Assembly (NCBI RefSeq): GCF_030811835.1
Contig: NZ_JAUSRO010000022.1
Span: 1 to 64,000, forward strand
DNA: 64,000 bases
From: Variovorax ginsengisoli
Lineage (GTDB): Bacteria; Pseudomonadota; Gammaproteobacteria; Burkholderiales; Burkholderiaceae_C
Reading direction: 5' to 3'
A model generated the notes under the pieces. The model made no database searches and was not told the DNA's origin. It saw only the letters and a list, made by a program, of their open reading frames with translations. Made by a program: the position numbers and the translations under genes. Positions 7,621 to 16,013 of the stretch are shown piece by piece (within the stretch, counting starts at the first letter, position 1; each line of letters opens with the position of its first letter).

Positions 7621-9210
7621 ATGACGGACACCGTCGCCGCTGTGCCCTTGCACATCACGATGCATGAGTGCGACAACGTGGCCATCGTTGCCAACGACGG
7701 CGGCCTGCCCGCCGGCACCACCTTCTCCTCAGGGCTGACCCTGGTCGACAAGGTGCCGCAGGCGCACAAGGTCGCGCTGGTCGACATTCCCGAGGGCGGG
7801 GAGGTGCGCCGCTACAACGTGCCGATCGGCTACGCGCTGCAGCCGATCCCGGCGGGCAGCTGGGTCCATGAGCGGTTGCTGCGCATGCCGGCGGCGCGCG
7901 AGCTCCAGGGGCTGCCCATCGCCACCGTCAGGCCCCAACCGCAACCGCCCCTCGAAGGCTATACCTTCGAGGGCTACCGCAATGTGGACGGCTCGGTGGG
8001 TACGCGCAACATCCTCGCGATCACGCAGACGGTGCAATGCGTGGCCGGCGTGACCGACTTTGCGGTGCAGCGCATCAAGGCCGAGCTGCTGCCCCGCTAT
8101 CCGAACGTCGACGACGTGGTCGCACTGGCGCACACCTACGGCTGCGGCGTGGCCATCGACGCCCCCGACGCCGTCATTCCGATCCGCACGCTGCGCAACA
8201 TCACGCTGAACCCGAACTTCGGCGGCGAGGTCATGGTCGTGAGCCTGGGCTGCGAGAAGCTGCAGCCCGAGCGGCTGCTGCCCCCGGGCTCGATCCCGCT
8301 GATCGACGAACGCAACGTGGCCGACGTGGGCGCCAGCGCCGACACCGCGTTCGATGTCGTCTGCCTGCAGGACGACGCGCACGTGGGCTTCATGTCGATG
8401 GTCGAGTCGATCCTGCGGCAGGCCGAAACGCACCTGGAGCGCCTCAACGCTCGCCGGCGCGAGACCGTGCCCGCCAGCGAACTGGTGGTCGGCGTGCAGT
8501 GCGGCGGCAGCGATGCGTTCTCCGGCGTCACGGCCAATCCGGCCGTCGGCTTTTGCACCGACTTGCTGGTGCGCGCTGGCGCCACCGTCATGTTCTCGGA
8601 AGTGACCGAGGTGCGCGACGGCATCGACCAGCTGACCTCGCGCGCGACCACGCCCGAAGTGGCCGAGGCCATGATCCGCGAGATGGCGTGGTACGACGCC
8701 TATCTGGAGCGGGGCCGCGTCGACCGCAGCGCCAACACCACGCCGGGCAACAAGAAGGGCGGTTTGTCGAACATCGTCGAGAAGGCGATGGGGTCGATCG
8801 TCAAGTCGGGCAGCGCGCCGATCTCCGGCGTCATCGCGCCCGGCGAGAAGCTCAGGCAGAAGGGCCTGATCTATGCGGCCACGCCGGCCAGCGACTTCAT
8901 CTGCGGCACCTTGCAGCTCGCCGCCGGCATGAACCTGCATGTGTTCACCACCGGCCGCGGCACGCCCTATGGCCTGGCCGAGGTGCCGGTCATCAAGGTG
9001 GCCACGCGCGATGACCTGGCACGCCGCTGGCACGACCTCATGGACATCAATGCAGGAACCATCGCCACCGGCGAGAAGACCATTGCCGACGTCGGCTGGG
9101 AGCTGTTCCAGCTGATGCTCGATGTCGCGAGCGGCCGCAAGAAGACCTGGGCCGAGCACTGGAAGCTGCACAACGCGCTGGTGCTTTTCAACCCGGCGCC
9201 GGTGACCTGA
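7621..9210 (+). CDS. garD: Galactarate dehydratase GarD
   Basis: 529-aa UxaA/GarD-family iron-dependent dehydratase converting galactarate to 5-keto-4-deoxy-glucarate. The ATG at 7621 follows AAGGAGAACC; an in-frame start at 7585 lacks such a site. It matches E. coli GarD closely along its length: an N-terminal SAF-like domain (about 1-105), then GYRNVDGSVGTRN, HTYGCGVAIDAP, GCEKLQPERLL, QCGGSDAFSGVTANPAVG, ANTTPGNKKGG, GLIYAATPASDF and the end NPAPVT. Last gene of the Bug-dehydratase-garD operon. Having it beside an enolase-superfamily enzyme of overlapping activity is notable. Function is confident; the local pathway downstream of the keto-deoxy sugar acid is not in the window. Confidence 0.95.
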   Translation: MTDTVAAVPLHITMHECDNVAIVANDGGLPAGTTFSSGLTLVDKVPQAHKVALVDIPEGGEVRRYNVPIGYALQPIPAGSWVHERLLRMPAARELQGLPIATVRPQPQPPLEGYTFEGYRNVDGSVGTRNILAITQTVQCVAGVTDFAVQRIKAELLPRYPNVDDVVALAHTYGCGVAIDAPDAVIPIRTLRNITLNPNFGGEVMVVSLGCEKLQPERLLPPGSIPLIDERNVADVGASADTAFDVVCLQDDAHVGFMSMVESILRQAETHLERLNARRRETVPASELVVGVQCGGSDAFSGVTANPAVGFCTDLLVRAGATVMFSEVTEVRDGIDQLTSRATTPEVAEAMIREMAWYDAYLERGRVDRSANTTPGNKKGGLSNIVEKAMGSIVKSGSAPISGVIAPGEKLRQKGLIYAATPASDFICGTLQLAAGMNLHVFTTGRGTPYGLAEVPVIKVATRDDLARRWHDLMDINAGTIATGEKTIADVGWELFQLMLDVASGRKKTWAEHWKLHNALVLFNPAPVT

Positions 9211-9259
9211 CGCCGGCCGAGCCGATCATTCAACCGGTCCTTCTTGACATGCCGAGAGA

Positions 9260-10240
9260 TCACTCCACCGAAATTTTCGCCGTCTTCACGAGCTGGGCGT
9301 AACGCTCCTGCTCTGTCCTGAAGAACTGGGCCGACGCCTCGGGAGACATGGGGTTGATGATGTTCTCCTGCTTGAGCATCGCGTCCCGCGTCTCGGGCGT
9401 ATTGAAGGCCGTGACGATGGCCGCATGCAGCCGCTCGACCTGTGCGCCAGGCAGCTTGGCCGGCCCGATCAAGGCAAACCAGCCGGCGATGTCGACAGAG
9501 GGCAAGCCTTGCTCTGCAACGGTCGGAATCTCGGGCAGCGAGGGGACCCGGGCTTTGCCCATGACCCCGATGGCGCGCAGTGCTCCGCTCTTGAGTTGAC
9601 CTTGCACCGAAGGCACTGACGTCACGGCCATCTGGATCTGGCCGCCAATCAGGTCGGCAACCATCGGTCCGACGCCCTTGTAGGGGATATGGTGCACATC
9701 CACACCGGCTGCGTCTGCGAACATCGCGCCGCCCAGATGGAGGATGGTGCCATTGCCCGACGAGCCATAGTTGTACTCGCCGGGCTTGGCCTTGAGCAGG
9801 GCTTGCAGCTCGCGGACGTTCTGGGCGGGGACCTTGGCATTGACGACCAGAACGAAGGGCGTGGCGCCGATCACGCAGATCGGCGTCACGTCGTTGAGCA
9901 CGTCGAAGGGCATCTTCTTGAAGACGCTCGGATTGACCACATGGTTGTTCGACACGATACCCAGCGTCAAGCCGTCGGCCGGGGCACGAACCACGACCGA
10001 AGTGCCTGTGATACCGCCTGCGCCCGGCAGGTTGTCGATGACCACGGCCTGGCCGTCCAGCGCCTTGGTGAGCGAGGGCACTGCCGCGCGCATGATCGTG
10101 TCCACACCGGAACCGGCGCTCACCGGCAACACGAGGCGCAGCGGCTTTTCAGTGGCGTGGGCGCGCAGGCCCGCAGCGGCCATGGCAAGGCCGGTGAGGG
10201 CGAATTTCGTCAGGGTGCGTCGCTGAATCTTGTTCTTCAT
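9260..10240 (-). CDS. Bug-family periplasmic solute receptor
   Basis: 326 aa from the ATG at 10240, which is preceded by GGAGAC. The signal region KNKIQRRTLTKFALTGLAMAAAGLRA looks Tat-like (RRTLTKFA) before a cut near AHA. The Bug core is present: VLPVSAGSGVDTIMRAA, VIDNLPGAGGITG and ADGLTLGIVSNNH. The last motif departs from the usual DGYTLL, so this is a diverged member. It is the third gene of a minus-strand set behind an HMG-CoA-lyase-like enzyme and a CaiB transferase, suggesting that it captures the acid that this pair activates and cleaves. Ligand unknown. Confidence 0.88.
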   Translation of the reverse strand: MKNKIQRRTLTKFALTGLAMAAAGLRAHATEKPLRLVLPVSAGSGVDTIMRAAVPSLTKALDGQAVVIDNLPGAGGITGTSVVVRAPADGLTLGIVSNNHVVNPSVFKKMPFDVLNDVTPICVIGATPFVLVVNAKVPAQNVRELQALLKAKPGEYNYGSSGNGTILHLGGAMFADAAGVDVHHIPYKGVGPMVADLIGGQIQMAVTSVPSVQGQLKSGALRAIGVMGKARVPSLPEIPTVAEQGLPSVDIAGWFALIGPAKLPGAQVERLHAAIVTAFNTPETRDAMLKQENIINPMSPEASAQFFRTEQERYAQLVKTAKISVE

Positions 10241-10274
10241 TTTTGTCTCCGTGGGTGAGTCAGTGCGGGTCGGG

Positions 10275-11429
10275 TCAGGCAGGTGTTCGTGTCTTGAGGG
10301 TGGCGAGGATCTCTTCAGTGTGCTCGCCGATGCTGGGCAGCGCATGCCGGACGCCGGGGCGGCGCCCGCCCATCGTCAGCGGCAGCAGCACGACATCGGT
10401 GGAGCCACCGTCTTCGGTGTCCATGGGCACCAGGCCACCGCTGGCGATCAGGTGCGGGTCGCTGACGAGCTGGTCGGGCCGCATGATCGGCGCATAGGGA
10501 ATGCCGGCGGCTTCGAGCTTGGGCGACAGTTCCGCGACATGGTGGTGTTTGAGGATGTCGCCCAGCCGGGTGAGCAGTTCGGGCCGCACTGCGACGCGCA
10601 ACGCGTTGGTGGCAAGGGCCGGATCTGTGGCCAGTTCCGGGCTTTCCAGGACGCGGCACAGCGTGAGGTACTGCTTGTCGCTGACTGCGCCGATGAAGAG
10701 TTGCTCCCCGTCGGCCAGCGTGAAGACGTCGTACACGCTCCAGGCGGACACGCGCGAGGGCATCGGTGGTGGTGCTTCGCCTGTCATGGAGAACTGCTGC
10801 ATGTGCTGCGAGGAGAGAAACACGCAGTTCTCGAACAGGGCGCTTTGAATTTCCTGGCCTTTGCCGGTGATGTCGCGCTCGCGCAGTGCAGCGAGCACGC
10901 CGATGGCGCCGAACATGCCACCCATGATGTCGTTGACCGACGTCCCCGCACGCAGCGGCCGGCCCACCGGACCCGTCATGTACGACAAGCCGCCCATCAT
11001 CTGCACCACTTCGTCGAGTGCCAGGCGGTTCTCATAGGGGCCTGGAAGAAAGCCTTTGTGGGTAACGTAGATGAGCCGGGGGTGCGCCTCGGAGAGCGTC
11101 TTGTAGTCAAGCCCGAAGCTGGCCATCAGGCCGGGGCGGAAGTTCTCGAGCACCACATCGCATTCGCCGGCCAGCTCGGCGGCCGTGGCACGGCCTTCGT
11201 CGGTGGCGATGTCGATGACGACGCTCTTCTTGTTGCGATTGAACGAACGGAAGAAACCGATGCCGAGCCCGGGAAGCTTGCGCGTCTTGTCGCCGCCCGG
11301 TGGCTCGACCTTGATGACCTCGGCCCCGAGGTCGGCGAGGATCATGCCGCAGGTCGGGCCCATCACCATGTGGGTGAATTCGAGCACGCGGATGCCGGCG
11401 AGAGGGAGCGGGGACGTGGGAGTGTTCAT
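10275..11429 (-). CDS. CaiB/BaiF-family (class III) CoA-transferase
   Basis: 384-aa enzyme predicted to move CoA from a donor such as succinyl-CoA to an organic acid through an aspartyl anhydride. The start is the ATG at 11429; the extra upstream frame has no family similarity. Recognisable: GIRVLEFTHMVMGPTCGMILADLGAEVIKVE at the N-terminus, the NRNKKSVVIDI strand near 65-74, and the catalytic Asp167 in TSVNDIMGG, the same place as Asp169 of formyl-CoA transferase. It sits 64 bp after the HMG-CoA-lyase-like gene and 34 bp before the Bug gene, so activation of a 3-hydroxy acid before cleavage is the likely role. Substrate unknown. Confidence 0.9.
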   Translation of the reverse strand: MNTPTSPLPLAGIRVLEFTHMVMGPTCGMILADLGAEVIKVEPPGGDKTRKLPGLGIGFFRSFNRNKKSVVIDIATDEGRATAAELAGECDVVLENFRPGLMASFGLDYKTLSEAHPRLIYVTHKGFLPGPYENRLALDEVVQMMGGLSYMTGPVGRPLRAGTSVNDIMGGMFGAIGVLAALRERDITGKGQEIQSALFENCVFLSSQHMQQFSMTGEAPPPMPSRVSAWSVYDVFTLADGEQLFIGAVSDKQYLTLCRVLESPELATDPALATNALRVAVRPELLTRLGDILKHHHVAELSPKLEAAGIPYAPIMRPDQLVSDPHLIASGGLVPMDTEDGGSTDVVLLPLTMGGRRPGVRHALPSIGEHTEEILATLKTRTPA

Positions 11430-11493
11430 GATTCGACGTGGGTAACCTCGACGTGGGTGATGGCCCGGGCGGGCCGAAGATGGGCCTGCCCGG

Positions 11494-12447
11494 TCAGGCG
11501 GCGACTGCAGCTGCGGCGGTGAACGTCTTCGGGAGTCCTGCCTGCCACAGCGATCCGTGCAGGGTCTCGCCGGCCAGCCACTGTGCCGCCTGCGCCCGAA
11601 GAGCGAGCAATTGCTGGACGTCGATGCCGGTCTGGATGCCCATGCTGCCGAGCATGTAGGCGAGGTCTTCGGTGGCCACGTTGCCGCTGGCACCGGGGGC
11701 ATGCGGACACCCGCCGATGCCGGCCAGGCAGGCGTCGAAGCGCGTCACGCCGACCTCCAGCGCCGCGTAGACGTTGGCCAGGCCGAGGCCGCGCGTGTCA
11801 TGGAAATGCCCACACCAGAAACGGTCGCCCGCGATGCGCAGCGCGTCCTCGAAAAGGTCGCGCACCATCGCCGGATCGGCGTAGCCCACCGTGTCGGCCA
11901 TGCTTACGCGATCCGCGCCGGCATCAAGCAGAGCCTGCATCAGCCGCAACACCTCACGCTTTTCCACCTGGCCTTGCAGAGTGCAGCCGAACGCGGTACC
12001 GACACCGCCCTCGATCAGGATGCGGGAGCCCGCGGCATCCCGTGCCGCACGAATACGCGCCACCTCGGCGACGACGTCCTCCGGTGTCTTGCGCAGATTC
12101 GCGAGGCTGTGCGCATGGCTGGCCGACAGCGGGACGATCATCAGGTCGGCGTTCGCGGCGATGGCGTCCTCCGCACCGCGCAAATTCGGCACCAGCACTG
12201 ACACGAAAAGGTCCGGGAACGTCCTGGCGTAGGCGACGAGTTCGGCCGTGTCCGCGAGCTGTGGAAGCAGTCGTGCCGGCACGAAGGAACCCACTTCGAT
12301 CTCGCGCTGGCCCGCCGCGTACGCGGCACGGATCCACGTGTGCTTGTGCGCGGTGGACAGGATGGTGGCAATGCTTTGCAGGCCATCGCGAAGGCCGACT
12401 TCCCGGATGATGGCGCGGGCCGGTAGCTTGTTGCTGGGGGTGGTCAT
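11494..12447 (-). CDS. Hydroxymethylglutaryl-CoA lyase-like enzyme
   Basis: 317-aa DRE-TIM metallolyase cleaving a 3-hydroxy-3-methyl-type acyl-CoA (HMG-CoA or a citramalyl-CoA-like compound) into acetyl-CoA plus a keto acid. The ATG at 12447 gives the standard N-terminus with REVGLRDGLQ at 15-24, holding the catalytic Arg-Asp pair. Also seen are the metal-binding GHFHDTRGLG and the active-site loop GGCPHAPGASGNVATED with its cysteine. First gene of the minus-strand operon with a CaiB transferase and a Bug receptor, and divergent from a LysR gene 131 bp away. Mitochondrial-type leucine catabolism genes are absent, so the substrate may be another branched hydroxy acid. Confidence 0.88.
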   Translation of the reverse strand: MTTPSNKLPARAIIREVGLRDGLQSIATILSTAHKHTWIRAAYAAGQREIEVGSFVPARLLPQLADTAELVAYARTFPDLFVSVLVPNLRGAEDAIAANADLMIVPLSASHAHSLANLRKTPEDVVAEVARIRAARDAAGSRILIEGGVGTAFGCTLQGQVEKREVLRLMQALLDAGADRVSMADTVGYADPAMVRDLFEDALRIAGDRFWCGHFHDTRGLGLANVYAALEVGVTRFDACLAGIGGCPHAPGASGNVATEDLAYMLGSMGIQTGIDVQQLLALRAQAAQWLAGETLHGSLWQAGLPKTFTAAAAVAA

Positions 12448-12578
12448 TGTTGTCTCCGATGTCACCCGGCATCCGCGTGCGTCTGCGTTGACTGTAGACA
12501 TTCCACAGGGTCGTGAGAAGCGGTAAATTGGCAGCTTCATCGTTCCAAATGGGAATGTCAAAAAATGAAAGACCTGAC

Positions 12579-13487
12579 ATGCGCGATCTGGACCTGACCA
12601 CCCTTCGGATGTTCGTGAGCGTGTGCGAGACAAAGAACATTGCGCGCGCTGCCGAGCAGCACAACATCGTGGCCTCCGCGATCAGCAAACGGTTGCAACT
12701 GTTGGAGGAGTCGGTGGGCAACAAGCTGATCGAGAGGCATCGGCGTGGCGTCTCGCCGACGCCGGCCGGGGACATTCTGCTCGAGCATGCGCGCGGCATG
12801 CTCGCCGGTGCCGACCGCGTCGCCCGGGACATGGCAGCCTATGGCACGGGCATCAAGGGACAGGTGAGGGTGCTGGCGACCGTGTCGTCGATTGCCGAAT
12901 TCCTCCCCGAGGACATTGCCGACTTTCTTCAGGTCCCGGCTCACCGTGACATTCGGATCGACATCGAGGAGGCGATCAGCCGCGATCTGGTGCGCGGCCT
13001 TCGTGAAGGGATTGCGCCCCTGGGCGTCTGCTGGGACGCGGCCGATCTGGAAGGCCTGACCACACGCACGTACCACAGCGATCGCCTGGCCATCGTCGCG
13101 CATCCCTCTCATCCGATTGCCCGGCTGCAGCAATGCACGTTCGCCCAGACGCTGCACTTCGATCACGTGGGCCTTCCTGCCTCGACGGCCGTGCACACAA
13201 TGCTCTCGCGGGCGGCGGCCATCATCGGCCAGCCGGTCAGCTACAGAGCCGTGGTCAGCACCTTCGACGCTTGCCTGCGCTGTGTCAGGGCCAACCTCGG
13301 CCTCGCCGTCGTGCCTTGCGAGGTGGCGCAGCCCTATGCGGAGAGTTTCGCCATGTGCGTGGTACCGCTGTCGGACACATGGGCGCAGCGGCGGTTTGCG
13401 CTGTGTTTTCAGGACGAACGGAGACTCTCGCCTGCGGCTCGACTGCTTGTCGCGCACCTGGAAGCCCGGGCCAGGGCGCGCGCCTGA
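12579..13487 (+). CDS. LysR-family regulator of the lyase/CaiB/Bug operon
   Basis: 302 aa from ATG 12579 (MRDLDLTTLRMFV, the normal LysR opening). An ATG at 12555 would add 8 residues and cannot be excluded. The winged HTH covers about 1-60 with NIARAAEQHNIVASAISKRLQLLE, followed by an LTTR substrate-binding domain. It is transcribed away from the lyase-CaiB-Bug operon, the classical arrangement for a LysR activator of the neighbouring genes. The divergent gap contains TTCC-N5-GGAA at 12543-12555, a possible but weak operator. Inducer unknown. A second HTH-proximal insertion or truncation is not seen; length is normal. Confidence 0.9.
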   Translation: MRDLDLTTLRMFVSVCETKNIARAAEQHNIVASAISKRLQLLEESVGNKLIERHRRGVSPTPAGDILLEHARGMLAGADRVARDMAAYGTGIKGQVRVLATVSSIAEFLPEDIADFLQVPAHRDIRIDIEEAISRDLVRGLREGIAPLGVCWDAADLEGLTTRTYHSDRLAIVAHPSHPIARLQQCTFAQTLHFDHVGLPASTAVHTMLSRAAAIIGQPVSYRAVVSTFDACLRCVRANLGLAVVPCEVAQPYAESFAMCVVPLSDTWAQRRFALCFQDERRLSPAARLLVAHLEARARARA

Positions 13488-13601
13488 TGGTTGGCCTGGG
13501 TGGCACCAACCTCGAAAGACGCCTATCCGAGGCGCAGTGATGACACGGCAAATCCCATTGCCGACACACATCAGTCGCCGATGGGCGCGAGGATGGCCCT
13601 G

Positions 13602-14561
13602 CTATCGACCTGCCGTAGGAAGATTCAAGCTTTTGACAACAGGGTTCCAGCGCTCAATCTCCGCCTTGAGCAGTCTTTCCATGTCTGCAGGCGTTCCTCC
13701 TTGCGGCTCCATACCGATCCCGCGGGCACGTTCGATGAATGCCGGGTCTACGAGCACTTCATTGATAGACTTGTTCAATACGGCGACCACGTCCTTTGGC
13801 GTTGCACTTGGTGCAGATAGGTAATAGCGCAACGGCGCTTCGAAGTCGTAGCCCATCTCCTTGAACGTCGGCGCGTCCGGTACTTGCGCAAGGCGTTTGC
13901 TATCCATCACGCCCAAGACGCGAAATTTCCCAGATTTGATGTGCGGCAATGAACTCGTGATCGACGTGCCATAGATATCGATGGAGTTGCTCAGCATCGC
14001 CTGGATGGCCGGCGCATCCCCGTTGAACGGAATGTGGTTGGTGCTGATGCCGTTCGATTTCTCGAACGCCACGGGGGCGAGATTGCTGAGAATGGCCGCT
14101 CCCGGAGAGCCGCGATTGATCTGGCCAGGGTTTGCCTTGGCATACTCGACCATCTCCTTGATGTTCTTGTAAGGCAGTTCGGTGCGACCGACGATGATGG
14201 TCGGCTGGTAGGCGATCTGCGAAACCGCCGTGAAGTCTTTCACTGGGTCGTAGGGCAACTTCTCGAAGAGGATCGTGTTCGTTCCCAGCATGCCGACAAA
14301 AGACATCACCAGCGTATGTCCATCGGCGCGTGACTTGGCCACATAGTCCGCCGCAATGATGGCGCTTCCGCCCGGCTTGTTCTCGACAATCACCCGTGTT
14401 CCACGCCGGGTCAGTTCATCGGCCAGCATTCTGACGTACGCATCCGTTCCGCCGCCGGCCGCGAAGGGCACCACGAACTTGATCGGTTGTGATTGCGCCA
14501 TGGCTGCACCGGTCATCGACACAGCCAGCAGGGTTCCGAGAAGCAGTCGTCGGTAGTTCAT
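13602..14561 (-). CDS. Bug-family periplasmic solute receptor (paralogue of the one at 18826)
   Basis: 319 aa from the ATG at 14561, preceded by GGAGACATC. Signal peptide NYRRLLLGTLLAVSMTGAAMA with cleavage before QSQPIKF. Core motifs are VPFAAGGGTDAYVR, VIVENKPGGSAIIAADYVA and ADGHTLVMSF. It shares long identical blocks with the receptor at 18826-19788, for example GSPGAAILSNLAPVAFEK and LPYKNIKEMV, so the two are recent duplicates or a transferred pair. It diverges from a zinc alcohol dehydrogenase across a 188-bp gap that holds a perfect 17-bp palindrome also present, with one change, next to the paralogue. The ligand is unknown but probably similar for both. Confidence 0.9.
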   Translation of the reverse strand: MNYRRLLLGTLLAVSMTGAAMAQSQPIKFVVPFAAGGGTDAYVRMLADELTRRGTRVIVENKPGGSAIIAADYVAKSRADGHTLVMSFVGMLGTNTILFEKLPYDPVKDFTAVSQIAYQPTIIVGRTELPYKNIKEMVEYAKANPGQINRGSPGAAILSNLAPVAFEKSNGISTNHIPFNGDAPAIQAMLSNSIDIYGTSITSSLPHIKSGKFRVLGVMDSKRLAQVPDAPTFKEMGYDFEAPLRYYLSAPSATPKDVVAVLNKSINEVLVDPAFIERARGIGMEPQGGTPADMERLLKAEIERWNPVVKSLNLPTAGR

Positions 14562-14659
14562 GATGTCTCCGTTGTTTTGATCATTGAGCGGGTGGACTGC
14601 GCTTCCTTGCAGGCCCAATCAAATTATTTCTGCGTTCGCGCCGCGCGACGTCGCGGAAA

Positions 14660-14676
14660 TGCAAAGCAGCTTTGCA
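14660..14676. promoter_or_regulatory. 17-bp palindrome, putative operator shared with 19866
   Basis: TGCAAAGCAGCTTTGCA has perfect 8-bp arms around one central base. It lies 98 bp upstream of the Bug start (14561) and 73 bp upstream of the dehydrogenase start (14750). The same sequence, with a single mismatch, occurs in the divergent gap beside the paralogous Bug gene, which argues for one regulator acting on both. The regulator is not obvious within the window. Confidence 0.65.
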
Positions 14677-14749
14677 AAGTCCCGAAGGGTTGACCCACTC
14701 CCCGCTTCTACACTGCGGCGCAACGCTATTCCCGCGAAAGGAAGTTCCC

Positions 14750-15844
14750 ATGAAGGCCGCCGTCCTCGAAGAATTCAACAAGCCGCTGATGATTCAAGAC
14801 CTGGCGATTGCCAACCCGGGCCCTCACGAAGTGCTGCTCAATACCGCTGCGGTGGGTTTGTGCCACAGCGACTTGCACTACATCCAGGGAATGCGGAACA
14901 TACCGTTGCCGGGCGTGTTGGGACACGAGGTGTCCGGCGTTGTCGCCGCCGTGGGCAGCAACGTCACCGACCTCCAGCCGGGAGATCATGTGGTGGGCGC
15001 GCTGTCGGTGTTTTGCGGCCTGTGCAAACAATGCCTCGGCCAGCGTTTCGCGCTGTGTCAGGACACGAGCATCAAGCAACCGCCAGGTCAGGCGAAGCGT
15101 CTGTCACGCGGCTCGCAACCCGTCAGCCAGGTTTTCAACCTTTCGGGTTTCGCAGAGCAAATGCTGGTTCATCGCAACGCCTTGGTCAAGATCCGCAAGG
15201 ACATGCCCCTGGACCGGGCGGCCCTGTTGGGTTGCGCAGTGATCACCGGCACGGGCGCAGTCTTCCGGAATGCACAGGTCACGGCGGGCTCGTCCGTAGC
15301 GGTCGTGGGATGCGGCGGCGTCGGTCTGGCGGCCATCAATGGAGCGAAGATCGCCGGAGCGGCCTGCATCATCGCCATCGACAACGTGCCCTCGAAGCTG
15401 GAACTCGCACGCAGGTTCGGTGCGACGCACACGCTCCTGGCGAGCGATGGCGACGTCGTGGCCAAGGTCGTCGAACTCACGCAGGGCGGCGTGGAGTTCT
15501 CCTTCGAATGCATCGGCATCGCTTCCACTGTCGAGCAATGCTTCAAGATGCTCCAGCCGGGCGGCACCGCCACCATCGTGGGTCTGTTCGCGCCGGGCGT
15601 GAAGGCCTCCATCGAGGGCGGCGATTTCTTCCTGGAGAAGAAGATTCGCGGCTCCGCTTTGGGGTCGGCACGCATTCGAGACGATATCCCGCGCCTCGTG
15701 GAACTGTACCTGCAGGGCCGTCTCAATCTTGACGACCTCGTCTCGCGCCGGATCAAGTTGCAGGACATCAACGAGGGCTTCTCGGCCATGACACGAGGCG
15801 AAGTCGCACGCAGCGTGATTGTGTTTGAAGGCGTGGGCGATTGA
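14750..15844 (+). CDS. Zinc-dependent medium-chain alcohol dehydrogenase
   Basis: 364-aa MDR-family NAD(P)-linked alcohol dehydrogenase. The ATG at 14750 is preceded by GAAAGGAAG; longer upstream frames do not continue the family. Catalytic zinc ligands Cys38 (GLCHSD) and His59-Glu60 (GHE) and the structural zinc cysteines 89, 92, 95 and 103 are all present. The nucleotide-binding motif is VVGCGGVGLAA. The class-III-like spacing suggests oxidation of a primary or aromatic alcohol. Divergent from a Bug receptor and probably co-regulated with it. Substrate not identifiable. A near full-length open frame (14584-15732) on the same strand is a shadow of this gene. Confidence 0.92.
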   Translation: MKAAVLEEFNKPLMIQDLAIANPGPHEVLLNTAAVGLCHSDLHYIQGMRNIPLPGVLGHEVSGVVAAVGSNVTDLQPGDHVVGALSVFCGLCKQCLGQRFALCQDTSIKQPPGQAKRLSRGSQPVSQVFNLSGFAEQMLVHRNALVKIRKDMPLDRAALLGCAVITGTGAVFRNAQVTAGSSVAVVGCGGVGLAAINGAKIAGAACIIAIDNVPSKLELARRFGATHTLLASDGDVVAKVVELTQGGVEFSFECIGIASTVEQCFKMLQPGGTATIVGLFAPGVKASIEGGDFFLEKKIRGSALGSARIRDDIPRLVELYLQGRLNLDDLVSRRIKLQDINEGFSAMTRGEVARSVIVFEGVGD

Positions 15845-16013
15845 CGTTCCCGTGTGCCCCGCGTTCGAAGGGCTGGCTGCCGTGCACACGCATCCAGCGA
15901 TACGCTGCGTGCCTTTGCAAAAACAGGGCGGCTGTGCTGCTCCGCGTCGACATGTCTGCCGATGGGTACGCCCTAGTTGTGGGGAAAAATAACCATAGAG
16001 CCTATCGGTCATT

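Noticed and set aside
14584..15732. A 382-codon frame parallel to the alcohol dehydrogenase
   Set aside because: It is a +1 frame of the dehydrogenase, which has all zinc ligands; the alternative has no family similarity.
15911..15920. A CTTTGCA half-site before the M20 gene resembling the shared 17-bp palindrome
   Set aside because: Only one half matches and there is no symmetric partner, so membership in the mini-regulon is not supported.
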